In this document: positions 46,241 to 59,800 of the stretch, piece by piece
Layout of the letters: every line of letters starts with the position of its first letter
Numbering within the stretch: the first letter of the stretch is position 1
Source: Balanoglossus misakiensis
Taxonomy: Eukaryota > Hemichordata
Direction: 5' to 3'
NCBI GenBank assembly: GCA_040954595.2
Contig: CM082585.2
Span: 6,696,001 to 6,760,000, forward strand
DNA length: 64,000 nucleotides
Notes under the pieces: model-generated
Database searches by the model: none
What the model was told of the DNA's origin: nothing
Seen by the model: only the letters and a program-made list of their open reading frames with translations
Made by a program: the position numbers and the translations under genes

Positions 46241-46473
46241 TCCATTTTGTCCATTTTCTCTTCGATTCTTTTCAATCTTTCGTTCATCTCTTTTAAGGTT
46301 TCCAACGTAAAATCTTTGAGTACTTCAAACGACGTGCTCATTTCCATTTGAAATTCCTCCAAGTCTTCTTGGTGAGCCTGAAATCAAAAATATATACCAC
46401 CAAAATTAAAAAGTAACCTTCACAGAAAAAAAAATATCAATGATATAACATTATTAATTTGTTTACTCACCAT
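45654..46473 (-). CDS. Unrecognised small protein with coiled coil, copy B (C-terminally shortened)
   Basis: Minus-strand exons 46473-46471 (just the ATG codon, followed by a gtgagt donor), 46377-45930 and 45766-45654 give 187 residues. The N-terminus is MAHQEDLEEFQMEMSTSF, then a predicted coiled coil through about residue 60 (LKEMNERLKRIEEKMDKMEV), an acidic GDDDDDEDLPEPP stretch, a PPKKKK basic patch, and the same NVFRSIMPSTSAPPKVPNTL and KLTPAQNAYFHYFM segments as copy A. The last exon stops early: two base changes turn the ACC-GAA pair of copy A into ATC-TAA, removing about 26 residues (NSQKKKLAEKVMAELKN-type tail) whose frame is otherwise kept downstream. AATAAA at 45365-45370. The intact remote frame suggests the stop is recent. 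Function unknown. Confidence 0.6.
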
Positions 46474-47952
46474 TGTAAGAAGGGATAAAACTGGAATAAT
46501 TCTGAAATCTGAAATGGGAAAAACGGTAGTATTCAACAATTAATCTCTTTAAGTCTACACAAAATGTAGTAAAATTTCGTTAACTCGAAAGTTGGCGCTG
46601 AAGAAATTCACACGTCATCATATCAGAGTTAAGTACACAGTTAACTAATTTTAACTCCTCGTGATTCTGAAGTCTTTCACGTCGCATCAAATGAGCATCT
46701 ATGTACTGTAAAATGGGAAATTCAGGCGAACGATAAACTAAGCGACAGCCAAATAAATGCAAAAATCAAAGATTGCGTATTTTTCGGTGATGACGAATCG
46801 TGCCTGGTTTACATACGAGCAGAAAACTTCAAATGGTCAACAAAATACAACAATCGATATTGTAATAAGATGTAAGTCTTTACCTTCAATACATCGACAC
46901 GCACAGCAGAACTGATGAACGCAAACTAAGTCTCAACTTGAAAAGCGTGGGCACTGCATGGTGCAAATTTGCATGACAAAGCCACAATATCCATGTCAGG
47001 AAACCCCTGATCACAGGTGTACGATTCATAATAGGGTAATTGATCATTATCAGTTAGAAACTAAGAGCATCTTTCCAACTTGTGGAAACCCAAAACGAAA
47101 GGAAATAAAAAAAAACAACTTATTACTACCCCTTTATTTTGTAAATCCTCAACCGAAGAATTCACGAAAGCGTCAGCATTCTGTAACAATACCTGTTTAA
47201 TGTATCCCTCTCATTGTCATTCAAATCAACCCCTCCCACAGCAGCCTATAGTCTGTAGTTTGCTCATGAGTGTAAACGTTCCACGACACGTTTCTATATC
47301 ATTCGATATCTACTGAAGATTCCATAAAAAAACAACCCTCACTTAATGTTCCGTTTCATAAAATTAACGACGCTTGTTTTGTACATTGGACTACTATGAT
47401 TGGTCATTATTTTTGGCTCGATCAGGCTTTGTTGATTAAAAGTCAGCAAGTTCTATTTAGATAAACTTACAGGTAGTTGCACAGCTATATCTTGAAAATA
47501 GCGCCAAGGACATTGTATTTATTTTTGGATTTTTCATTAAGTTGCAAGTTATTTTTGTCAAAATGAAATGACTCGTGGAAAGTGCAGACTATGCCCTGTA
47601 CTCTGGAAAATAGTGCCAAGGACACTGTGGTCTCATTCATGTAGGACTAAACATACATGTAATATCAGACATATTTTGCTTTCACTGGTAAATTTACTAA
47701 CAAGCTTTTCCGTAACGTGTTGGTGTCCGGCGGCCATCAATGGCAATTTTAAGTGTAATATTGCCAAATCCCCATGGCATCACTCACTCACTTCCTTGAC
47801 ATATTTTGACAGAGAATATATGTGTTTATCTCGGAGCTAAAGGTAGACCGAAATAGCACACCTCTGCCGTACGTCACCCCATAAAATGAAATAAAAACAC
47901 CAGCGCACGTCAGTATTCTGTGAGCGTGAACAAGTCACAGAAGAGGACGAGC
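46474..47952. other. Intergenic, divergent promoter region
   Basis: Lies between the minus-strand unknown gene and the plus-strand CUB gene, so it probably holds both promoters. I see no coding exon. A TATA-like ataaaatg occurs near 47881, about 70 bases before the CUB gene ATG. Confidence 0.4.
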
Positions 47953-50900
47953 ATGATGATCGCTGTAAGATTAATCCTATGTTTGCTCTGCCAGGTATGT
48001 TGTGTTACATTTCCAACATTGTAGAGTATCCATCCAAGTTTTTACTTCGAACACTGAAATCGGATATGGGACTATTTTGTGTTGTCGAGAAACACTCATG
48101 CCAATTGAGAGTTAATGTTTCTCCTAAAAAAAGAGATTCCAAGCAGTTTAACTTCGAGATAAAGTCAAAGGCTTCTCATTCTGCTGTTTTAGTTTTCGTT
48201 ACAGACTGAGCTAGGATTGTACAAAGGACTAGCTTTTTCTAAAAGTAAGATGTTATTGATATTTATTGTGTAATTGCGAAAGCTGATTTGTGACAATTCT
48301 TTATTTGGGAAATCTTAATGCCACATTTAAAATTTTTCGCTCATTTTTCCGTACCGCCTTAATATACCAAGTGGACATAATGCTCCACTGTCGAAAGATA
48401 TTGATCAAAGTTTGAGAAAACGTGGGAAACATTTTGACAGTTAATTCTTTTTTATTTAAAAAAAAGATGATGATAAGTTGCCTAATGCGTTGAAAGGGTT
48501 GATCTATGTTTACTTGACCAACCATATGTCCATAAGTACAAGTATCAATTGGCTAGAAAATATTCTGCTCTAACAGTAAGACTGCTGTAAAGAGGCGGTG
48601 CAGGTTGGTGGGCCCTAGATTGTGGTGTCGACTGTTGAATTAGTGTAGAGTCACTATTTCTGGATTTTTCCATTAACATGGAACGATAAAAGTGCAACTA
48701 TCTGAAAAAATTCAATTATGATGGTGGGAAAACAGGGTAGTCATGTCGTGAAAAATACAATTAGGTCGGTAAATAACCAGCAATTTTGTTACTTGGGACA
48801 CAATATCGTGCTCAAATTAACCTAAAAATAAATTCACGAAGTGTATTGATATATGCATATTTTGGGATGGTGCACGATAATATTAAATTTTGCATAACAA
48901 TTTCTTTCAAAATGAAAGGGTTAATTCACATCTAAGATGTAAATCTGTAGAATGTATGCCGTATATGATGTACACAAAGTTAAACCGCCAATTATGTGAT
49001 GTAGGAATACGATTTTCTCTCAGTACATTGGTCCATCATGTTATAATCATCCCGTCTCTGCTCGGGGTATCTGTGACACCATTATCCAACATGAACCTAA
49101 GGGGAATTTACGATTGGTGTCTCTTTTTTAGTTACTCTGTAAATGTATCGCGCCCTCTTGATTGTGACATGCAAGGCGCGTAATGGTACATTCTGTTTCG
49201 TGCGTAAATTTCAAAATATAAAGTGACACGGTTTCATTTCTATGCCTTTATAGACAGCAATCAACGGTATTGCACTGAATCATCGCCGATCCGACGGTGA
49301 GTTGAAATGATAATTGTCTACAGGTAACATGCAACAGGGAATATTTGGGACTGACGATATACAATTACGGCAGCCCTGTTATTTTTGTGCATGGATGCCA
49401 ACCTCCTGCCAATGCATTTGCTGAATTTACTGATGTGATGTGATTTCACACCCATGATTTTGTTTGAAAATATATAGACGTGATTGCAATTACGCATATC
49501 ATGCACGGAGAAAAGTAGAATACCCTTTCCTTGTTATATGTGACCAGTATGCAAATTGAATTCCATATGGTACACTCTAGGATGGGCTGGTTTTTGTCAT
49601 CCCAGAGAAATCAAAATGGAGTTGAATCCCCAAGTTCAAAATGAGGGTTTTCGGAATGACTTGTAAACCGTGATTTTTTTTCTGCTCCAAAGTGGTGTAG
49701 TCCCTTCCACCCGAAACACGGCTGGCCAATTATGGAAGATGCGAGAATCTGGTGTCCCAAATGTGTATTCAGATCTAAAGGCTCCTTGTCTGTTGCAGAA
49801 TGCTCGGGTACGAATTATCTGCATGCCCAGAAAGGACAGACGGTGACCATCTCGTCGCGGAATCACCCGTACGACTACAGCAACAGCAACGACTGCGTGT
49901 GGGTGATCAGCACTGACCTCGGCGGGAGGCTGCGCACTCACTTCACGTCCTTTATAACGGAAAGTGGCTACGATTATTTGTCGATCGGCGAGGGATCAGA
50001 CCCCGACGACAAAGACTCCGAAGCGAAGAAATTATCTGGCAACACTTTGCCTACCGATTGGCTGTCTGAGGCGTCGCCCATCTGGGTGAAGTGGCATGCT
50101 GACGCTTCGGTGACAAAGCCAGGATGGAGTCTTGAAATCAGTGGAGTTGCCGGAGGTAAGGTATCTACCGCGATTGGTGGTGAGATAACTTGAGAGATGC
50201 ACACCTTACCGGCTCAATATGCTGAATGTTTACTTTGTCATTATAGTAAAAATGCTAGTTTTGATGTCGAAGGAGATGTTAATTTCTGGGAGACCCACTT
50301 TCTTGAATGATATACTAATATAGTATGATATAAAACTAAAAATATGACTTCTTCAGAAAGAAATTCGGTATTTTTTAATGATTCTGTTACAGCCTGTGTA
50401 GGCACGAACTTTTTAAGCGTAGAAGCGGGTCAAACAATCTTCATTTCGTCGCCCGACTATCCAAGCCAGTACAACAACAACGAAGACTGTCAGTGGGTGA
50501 TCAGTTCTGACGTCGCCGGCATTCTGCAGACTGTCTTCACGGCTTTTGATACGGAGAGTGGTTACGACGAGGTGGCCATTGGATCTGGCAGCGATCCCAG
50601 TGATGCAGACTCAGAGGTTGTGAGAGCGTCCGGTTCGACCAAACCCGCGGACTGGTGGTCTGAGGGGTCTCCAATATGGGTCAAGTGGCATTCGGACGGT
50701 TCGGTGACGAAAACCGGATGGCAGCTTGCGATTACCGCACATGACAGCCGTAAGGACATTCTTCTTCTCGGGCTGCATGTAAAATTGTGGGGTGGGGGTA
50801 GACTCCATAAAAGTCGTCCCATGCACTGAATGAAGGAGAATAGCATCACATTGTGAGAGGCCCTTCATCTCGCATGTCGTGGATTTTAAAGACCGACCTC

Positions 50901-51473
50901 TAAGATTTTGGATTAGGTGAAACCGTACTTCTACCATTATTTAATAAATTGCATTTCCTAACAGAGGGAATAATGGCCACATGCACGCACACTTCTAAAA
51001 GCCTGTTTTTTTAAACAACCCGTTTGCGCTATCCGCGATCAGATAGGCGCACATCATGTGCATGTAACTATGTAAAGCTTGTGACAGAAATATGCGTTTC
51101 TGTGCATTTTACTATGACAGGTTGCTCGGGCACGAAACACGTACACGTAGCGCAGGGTCAATCCTTCTTCATGACGTCACCAAACTACCCCAGCAACTAC
51201 GAAAATAACGAAGACTGCGTCTGGTTGATCAGCACTGACATGGTCCACACTCTGCAGACTCACTTCACAGACTTCAACACCGAGAGAAATTACGACGTGA
51301 TTGCGATTGGGTGGGGCCACGATCCCAGCGACACCACCTCGGAGGTGATCAGGGAATCTGGCACGGTCGCCGTGGGTGATTGGCAATCGCCGGGGTTTCA
51401 GATGTGGGTCAAGTGGCACTCGGATGTATCGGTCACCCGTAAAGGCTGGAGCCTGACCATCACTCAGACTTAG
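47953..51473 (+). CDS. Secreted protein with three CUB domains
   Basis: Exons 47953-47994, 49254-49296, 49799-50155, 50393-50749 and 51121-51473 join cleanly to 383 residues. Exon 1 is a signal peptide (MMIAVRLILCLLCQ), exon 2 a short linker. Exons 3-5 each encode one CUB domain, the first two exactly 357 bases and flanked by phase-1 introns, a textbook layout for exon duplication. Each domain starts CSGT or CVGT and has NNEDCVWLIS-like, TESGYD-like and WVKWHSD segments. Cysteine pairs are near 30/61, 149/180 and 268/299. The second cysteine pair of classical CUB domains is missing in all three (TESGYDYLSIG in place of the usual Cys-containing turn). There is no transmembrane segment or protease domain, so it is probably a secreted adhesion or matrix protein. 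An AATAAA lies 345 bases after the stop. Confidence 0.85.
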
Positions 51474-51817
51474 GTGAATATTAAAATGCACTCGTACACA
51501 AGAATACTTGTGCCAGGCTGTACCCCGTATACCTGCTCTTTTCACACACAACTCTGATAGGTTTAGCAGTGGGGGATAGACATGAGCTTGCAAGCACTGT
51601 AAAATGAGTATTGGCTGAACATTTCACCCTAAAAAGATTGCTACAAACGGTTTCTCACCCGGTTTCTGTGTTATCGGATATCATATATAACATATTAAAA
51701 GTCCAGCAAATGCTGACGACTGGAAAGGTGTAATCTTAAGGTGACGCCCAAGATGGCCGCCACTTAATTTTCAGTGGAATATTCTTATTTTGTTGTTTTT
51801 AAAATATATTGTACATA

Positions 51818-51823
51818 AATAAA
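51818..51823 (+). terminator. Polyadenylation signal (AATAAA)
   Basis: Canonical hexamer in gtacataaataaattttat, downstream of the CUB gene. Confidence 0.6.
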
Positions 51824-51840
51824 TTTTATTATTCTATTTC

Positions 51841-54800
51841 TTGGGAAACCGTTGGATGCAAAAGATACCTTGTTTCACGAAACAACGCGGCACACAGAAA
51901 GTTGAGATTCCTTGGCGTGTATCATTGAGAAAGATGATTTCAATGTCTGCCTTTATATTGTCTTTTTTAAATGCCCTTTCTCTATTTCATTGCAGATTTG
52001 TATTAGCTTTAGAAAGGCGATGCAAACTTGAAGAGAACGACATCAAAATTATTACACAATGTTTAATTAAACCAGTTATCATATTAGACCTGGTACAAAA
52101 TGATTTTGACGTATCTGCTGTAATGGTTGCTATTATTTCAAATCTATTCCTGGATTTTAAAGTTATTTAGTGCTCCAATTATATAGAAGGTAAAACTGAG
52201 TGCTGACAATAAAATTATTGAGTATGTACATGTATGTATGTGGAACTCCCCTACATACTGGTGAACGCCCTCTAATGATTATACGCAAAATGCACTTGTT
52301 TTTCGTTTGGAATAAGATATCAGAATTTCTCTTCGCATAATCTTAGACTAATAAGTATGAATTAGTGGATGTTTTCCGTACTATTTTTTACTTGCCTATA
52401 GTTACCGATATAGTGACTGTCATTCTCGAAAGAAAACAATACAGAGAAATGATGAATCAATAGTAAATATTTCCACCGGTCTTTAATCGTCCCGGTTGAG
52501 CACACACGTCTACATATGTTCTATTAATATGTTTAATTATAGTAAGTGAATTATAGATAATGCGCACAGGTATTTACATTTCGATTACAACATAATGCGA
52601 CTTGATAACGTAAATCACCAGGAGGCGTGCTTCTCTTAATACTATCACCGGAAACACCACCACGTCCATAATTAGAGTGGAAATTAATTCACTCTTGTTT
52701 AAGGAATTAGCTAACACTCTATCAAACTTTCCATGCTTGCAACACCTGTCCCCGTACTAGAACTGAGACCGGAAGTAATCAAGGCATTGGAGAAGTCAGA
52801 ACGACACATCAATATTTGCTTGAGATCGTCCATTAGGGATTATACAAATAATATGCAAATGTTAGGCCGATGGTTGAAAACGCGCAATTGTTGGAAACGA
52901 GATTTCCAGGTGCATCTTTGAAGTCCATAATTACGCAGAAACCATGTAACTATCAGTCATCTTACAGCAATTCTCAAACCCGAAGAAAGCTTTTCCCCAG
53001 CAGTCTATTCAGATGAAAAGCCAGTTTGGTGAATTTAATATATGCACATTACGAAAAACCAACAATGAGGCCAAATGTCGAAAAGTTGGCATAGAATATG
53101 TTTCATTTCTTATTTGAAATTTCGGTCCAATGTGTCTGATGCAGATGGAACATTGGAAGCTTGAACCTTTTGAGAACCCCATGTGGTTGTGTATGTGAAT
53201 CGCTGACCAGGGGTTCAATCCACATCTTTACCAGATTATAGCTTACAGTCTATTGAGCGCACGCACATGGAACTGGCATAATGTCACGATCTCCGGTTTT
53301 ACAAATAAAAATAAAGGTATTGCTTGCGTGTTTATCACATACAACAACAAAGATTGGCTTTGGTTCAGTTAGGCATTCTAAAGCTAGTTGTTGACACGGT
53401 CGATTCAAGCATCCAAAGGTAAGCCGATTTGACACGTATCTATGAACTCAGTCTAAAGTCAACAGCGCGAGTTATACATAAGAAGCACGGCATCGTTTTT
53501 CTTCTTTGCACGTACGGAAAAAAAGGGGCTTGGAATAAGAATGTGGCAAATGGAAAGTGAATACCTATTTTTTGATGGAGGAGGTCCTTGAAATCTTTGG
53601 AAATTAGACTTCTCCAAACTTGAACACGCATGCTATTATACTCTGCATTGTACACAACTGGGAGTGAATAGTAGTGTCTTCAGCCGGAGACCCTGAAGGG
53701 AATTTTGTACCAGCATTCGTGTGGGACGTGACCGCAAAATGTGAGGGTAAACTAAGCGCCATTTCACTGAGCCAAATAATGCAATATATGTACCGTAAAA
53801 TATTAATGATAGCATAACCTTGGGCAGTTTGACTAGGATGTGTTATACGAAATTGTCTTTGTGAATAACACAGCCTTCGCTAGTTCAAGAGATGTGGGAA
53901 ACATTGACATTGTCCTTTCTTTCAACTGAGATTTCAGTGAAGATGTGTCAGTCAAGGCATCATTAACCATACCAAATAAGTTAGAGTTTTTTTATCAAGT
54001 TTTCTAAAAAGATTTAGGAATATTCCTCAAGCTCAATAACTGATCATTCTACCAGCAATGTTCGGAAAGTATTAATATGATAAAAACTAGAAGTGAAACT
54101 TGAAAATAACTACTACAGTTGATTATCAGCAGTGAAACTATCTGCTGAATAATTAATGAAGCTAAATGTTAAAACTACACAAGGAACCCATTACTATCAA
54201 TAATTTATGATCAACGTTTATAAAATAATACGCAAAACTACACATCAATATAACACGTGGGATATAATTATCTTAAAGATCAGTGATAACTGTAAAATTG
54301 ATTAACACGCGATAAATTCATCATTTCTCAGTAAAATTGAAATTGTCAGTGTCTAAATCGTGATCTAAATGAAACATTGAATGATGACATTTATCATGAA
54401 GAAACCGATTTTCTATTAGATGTAACAGATATTGTACGGTTTACTTTCAACAGGAGCGTGATACATTATGTTCCAATTTTCTTTCCAGAGATTAGAAACC
54501 ACTCGGTTATAATAACATGAATTTGTAATTCAATCCCCATCATCATCTACATCACCCCAACTATCACCATCATCATTATCATCATCATCGCCGTCGTCAT
54601 GATCACTTTACGTGTATGCGAAAAGTCAAAAACATCTGCTTAATATACCATTAATGATTAAAACACACGTACATATCCATAATCAGATGAAATTAAAATG
54701 CTATCAAAGAAAATCCACCCCGGTGATAATAAGGTTCACTGGTGCGGTAATACTGTATAACCACACATTGGACTGACTTCAGTGGTAACAACAAAATGGC

Positions 54801-56100
54801 TTCCAAGTGGTGAAAATTTGTGCTTTCTCCCGCTAATCTTGTTCAGAAAGTAATTTTGTCGTCGTGACATTGTTCGAAATATGTCCCAACCTAGTCAATA
54901 ACATTTGTTAACGTCAAGGACGCTTTAGTATTGTTGAAGAAACATTCTAGTATGAGACAATATGAACATATGAAATACATTTATTGATTGATTAAGTGGC
55001 ACATTGTCCCCCATTTATTCTTTGACTATGCTGAATACATGTCTTTGAACTGAACTCATTAGAAATATTAAATTGTAAAATATACTTTCGCGTATGGACC
55101 TGAATGACTATTGATGAGAATTTAATGAATGCCCGCAGTAAGTAAAGTATGTGCTACACGCATAATAATTAGTACGGATCTGAAATTAGGCCAGTCTTGT
55201 GAGAGCGAAGAAATATCGTATCGCAAGAATTCTGGCAAGTCTACAATTGATGTAAGTGCATCGTAAAGAAACAATATACACATAACATCGACTCATACAC
55301 ACTTTCAGATAACGTCGTGATATCAGAAATCCACCACGTCACAATGTTATAAGTTCATAATGGGATGAACTTTGTTTGATTTGCAGTGTGTATGGAGTAA
55401 TATTTGGCTTTTATAATTATAGACAAATATCCTTTATAATGATCCATTATTTCATAGCGGATGCCACGATAAGAGGCACTGGGTCCCAGAAATGGGGGAT
55501 TAGAAATATATAACTCACACAGCATTATCATTATGATTGTGCCATCATCATCATACATAAGTTTATCATGACTCGGGTAAATCTGACGGTTTAACAACTA
55601 TGGGGGCGTAATCGTGACTTCCCCCGCCTTCTATAGCAGTCTTACAGTTTTCTATTACCCACCTTCACTGTTTAAACTGCTTCTGAGAAATTTGGAAAAG
55701 ATGGCTAATGCACAGCAGTGGGTTTCTTAAAATATTGTGTCGCTTTTTAGAAAGTTACGGGCAGCTTTCACTGAAAAGACCAGTTCCAGCTGGTAGGTAG
55801 TTATTACTTATCTCACCCTGCCACCGAATGAATACGACCTACATTTTTTGTACATGGCTAGGGGAGCTGGCTCACTGGAAATCCATCAAGACGGCGATTA
55901 CGAACTAACTTGCCTCACATTATCATATGTTGACGCTCGCTTCGATTTCTTCGTCGGACTGTTGCGGACGAAACCAACGGATGGCGGTGCATGTTTGTTG
56001 AACTCGAACATGCTAGAAGTCAAATCATTGGACACATTCAGCCTGGTTCCAGAACATCCGAAGAGGAGGGGAGAACGCTAACAACGTCAGATGTGGTGAA
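51841..56100. other. AT-rich intergenic region
   Basis: No coding exon is supported. It contains a CAT-rich low-complexity tract near 54.55 kb. Towards the right end, a short frame beginning at 55854 precedes the guanylyl cyclase-like start and may be leader sequence. Confidence 0.5.
54537..54600. repeat. CAT-rich trinucleotide tract
   Basis: Imperfect (CAT)n/(CATCAC)n run. Confidence 0.75.
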
Positions 56101-56821
56101 ATGGGCATCTTCGACATCTCCAATCGATTCAAGTGGACGCATTACATTCCCCAACCGTCCATCTCTGTATATTTTCAGACTGTGCTTGTTTTCGTGATGC
56201 TAAGTATTGACTATTGTAATGGTGTTGAAAATTTCACAATTGGACTACTGGCCCCGTTGGGATGCGACTCCGTCTTCTCCACAGCCATGCCGCAGATAGC
56301 CACCGAACTGGCTATAGAGAATATCAATAACGACCCAGAGTTTCCTGCTCAGATTAACTTAGATTATTTGGTTAGAAACACCAGTTGTTCTGGCACAGGG
56401 GAACTGGTTGAGTTGGTCAGTTTACTGACGGAAATGTCTGTGGATGCAATCGTCGGGCCGACGGAATACTCGACTTGCGAACCGGCTGCTCGCCTCGCAA
56501 GTTACTGGTCCACTCCAATGGTGTCTTGGACGTGCACAAACAGTGATCTGAAAGATCCTAGCATTTACAGGACGTTCGCAAGAACGGTCTCACCCTTTGC
56601 GTGGACTGCGAAAGCACTTGCGGCGGCACTGCTGCGCTTCCGCTGGAAATACTCGGTCGTCGTCGCGACTCCCGACCGATACTGGCAGGAAGCGGCCAAA
56701 GAGATCATTTTCAGTCTGGGAGAGGCAAATCTGGTGGTTACTGAGTTCCTTACGATTGAAAACGTGGCATCTCGCGAAGAGATTGCTACAGCCTTGGGAG
56801 GCATTTCACCTATTGTTAAAG
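56101..56821 (+). CDS. Receptor guanylyl cyclase-like protein, first coding exon (partial)
   Basis: A 240-residue exon ends at a phase-1 donor (gttaaag|gtaatt). A hydrophobic segment (about 24-36, VYFQTVLVFVMLSI) acts as signal peptide after an unusually long N-region. The rest is a type I periplasmic-binding-like ligand domain. GLLAPLGCDSVFSTAMPQIA (about 48-67), LAIENINNDP (about 70-79), DAIVGPTEYSTCEPAARLAS (about 115-134) and WKYSVVVATPDRYWQEAAKE (about 182-201) resemble the extracellular domain of membrane guanylyl cyclases of the retinal GC/natriuretic receptor type. Cysteines near 55, 96, 126 and 145 fit the conserved disulfides; a sequon is at Asn93. The transmembrane, kinase-homology and cyclase parts are absent, so the gene probably continues past the right edge through a long intron. 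A glutamate/GABA-B type receptor with the same fold is a less likely alternative. Confidence 0.75.
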
Positions 56822-59800
56822 GTAATTGATGAAATTGTCTTATTAAGATAGGAAATCCAGTACTTTAATACAGGCTTTTGGCGAGAAATATAAAAAACAC
56901 CTTAGCAACTCAGGCTTGATTTCACATTAGTTCTACTCAATTTATTCGGCATAAATGTAATATTCGTTTGATTGTTGGGTATCGCTATATCTATGCAGTA
57001 GCGTATCGTTACATTATCACATAAACGTCAATACCTTATCTTCTTCTGTACTGGCGGCGATTTCACGCATCATAATTATTTATGCGATTGCCATTTTAAA
57101 GCCCTTTCTTACTCACTTAGATACTATCCACTATAATCAAGAGCATTCAGTGTCGTATGTGCATGTCTATATCTGTGAGGGTTCCTTTGCAAGCAGGTCT
57201 TTTCTGCCAACTGATTTCCTCCAAGCTATGTTGAGTTATCGCAGTAAGCCAACCTCAAATTGAGACGTCTGGCGTCTGCTAAACACTTATTATAATCAGA
57301 GCGGCGGTAAGTCTCGAATCCTGAAATGGAGCACGATAAAATTAGCGCCAATTATCGCGCTTCAACAACTCGGAATTTCAATCAAGTCAAATGGGGCATA
57401 GTGGTGCAGCGAGAAGCACGCTTGCACTTGACCCAAGGTCCATTAAATGGTCATTTCATTTCAAAGCTTGGGCGAACAACACCCCGAGCTAATATACAGA
57501 ATTACAGCGTCGAAGTCGCCATACTAATATGATGATACATGTGCCTAGAGTTTATTAAATTGTGAGATGTTGCCTTTTTGAGTGCTTACATTCGTGTGTA
57601 TACAACACTTCACCAATATCCAATATTACCATGTTGGAGCTGCAGTGCATTACCGTTATTCCCTGTTCATCTAATAAACGCTTGGAGGTCTTTGAATATT
57701 TTCACGAGAGCAGGCTTAGTTTTCTTTGGTGAATACAGTACAGGTTTTCTCGACTGTGTGTGTCCCCGACAACACTGTTTTAATTTCCCGTCAGTTTTTT
57801 GCGGACTGAATTTCTAAGACAATCCATGATGGATTACAACATCTTCGTCCGCTGCCTGCAGAGATGGAAGTCCATCGCAGGAAGACAAACAGCTGTCTGT
57901 TGTCATGGTGACCATATACAAACGATCAATCAGCGAGTAAGGAAACACTGTCAATGGAGACTTTTAATTGCTTGTATCAGTCTACATTTGTACCAGTCCC
58001 TTGCGAATAAATTATTTCTGCAATGCTATTGTGTTGTTGGGGTGAAAAGACTGGATGTAAATCATAATGTCGGATTTCGTCAGACATGGGACCAGGAAAT
58101 ATACAAGGTCTAATCGAACAGTTTCCGCAGTTCTTGCATCAAACCAAATCAATATGACGTCAAACAAGGTCCATTGTGATTCAAAGCGATCTCATTACCA
58201 GCTCCAAGAAATAAACATGGAACTGATAAATATAATAGGGGCATCTTGAACCAGGCCATAGAAATTTAAGCGCTCCCTGCAACCTGTCAAGACTGGCCCA
58301 AAGTGACAAGTTCAAGTGTAATTTGGGTAACCACCAACTTACTGTAAGTTGAAAATTGAAGTTAGGAATGGGCGGAGGTATAATATTTCCATATCTATGT
58401 GTACCGTAGAGATTTTTATGTACGCTCTCACCAATATATTTTCTGAGAATCTGATAATCGCAATGTATACGATGATTATGTCCAAGTTGTGTAACCGACA
58501 GCCTTAACGTGAGTCGCGGGCTCTACAGTATCTCACTCAGGAGTCGTGAAAAGTATACAGTGGAGGTAATGGAATAGTTACGATTGAACCTTGAAATGGT
58601 CACTTTTGCCACGCAGCTTAGCGTCACTGTTTCAGTAAGGAGACAGGGTGCTATTTATCGCCAGTGATTTTAGCTCGTCAATGCGAAAATGCTATGTATG
58701 CAAGGAACAAACCAACAATCGATATGGATGCAAATAATACGGTTATGGCTCCCTTTCTAACAGTAATCGCTGATGTTAATTAAGTAAACACGTGTGATGC
58801 AAGTGGTTATGTCACCTGGACGGTCTTTTAGAAATGTCAAGGTGTGACTTCAAATTATAGACAGACAGACTTTGTTTTTCATCCCCGAAAAAGAATACGG
58901 CTGCAGAAAATAATGGTTGCTTCTGTGATATTGTAATTACTTGGAATTCTGGGTAATCATCTTTTCCTTTGGCTAGGCATAGGGAACGAAGGTTTACACA
59001 GCTTCAGTTAAAATTGCCTCCAAATGTTGATGGTCATTTTCAATTGGTGACTGACCTTTAATCAGTCTGACTGTAGGCGTTTTCATTATTACTCACTGCG
59101 CCTTGCAGATTTTAAAGAAAGCACAGCCTTGAGCGGGCAAATTTGACTTATGGATACCAAGAATTCGCGTAGTAGGTGCCGACAACATGTCGACACCTTC
59201 TTAAAACGCCATTGTTCGATATGTTGCCATCAATACCCTATGAACAACCTGCTAGCATTCAATTAAAGGTTACAACCTTCCGACCCTCTCATTATTTCTG
59301 ACTGCCTGCTAGTTACGTCAGTTGAGATTACAATATTACAACCTCGAGCACATTGTTCCACGAATATGATATGCCAGATTTTGAGAAAGTATCTCCTGGT
59401 GATGTACACATGATACAAAAGCATCATTTTTATATGACGTATCAAATGACCTCTCTCAAATCTACAATCAGATATGAATGACTATGCCCTCGTGCTTGGA
59501 CTATTTTGTCCAAGTAAAATGTTTGACATATTACGGTCTGTACTTCAGTACTTTAATTGTTGGTCAATACCAGAAATTTGTATGTTCAATAAATACAACG
59601 TCTGTATGGAATATTCCCAGGCATGTAAGTCTTTGTGTGAAAGGAAACTACGTGACTGAACAACAGACGATTTAATTGCAGATAGATTTGACGACAGCGA
59701 AAGGTGTCGATGAATCGAAAACATAGATACTTCTATCTAAAGATCAAAACTCAGTCCGAAAGTGAGTGCTGGCAATTTATGATAGGTTCGAAATACTAGC

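Noticed and set aside
53195-53225. ggttcaatcc, resembling a tRNA B box
   Set aside because: No convincing A box or acceptor stem.
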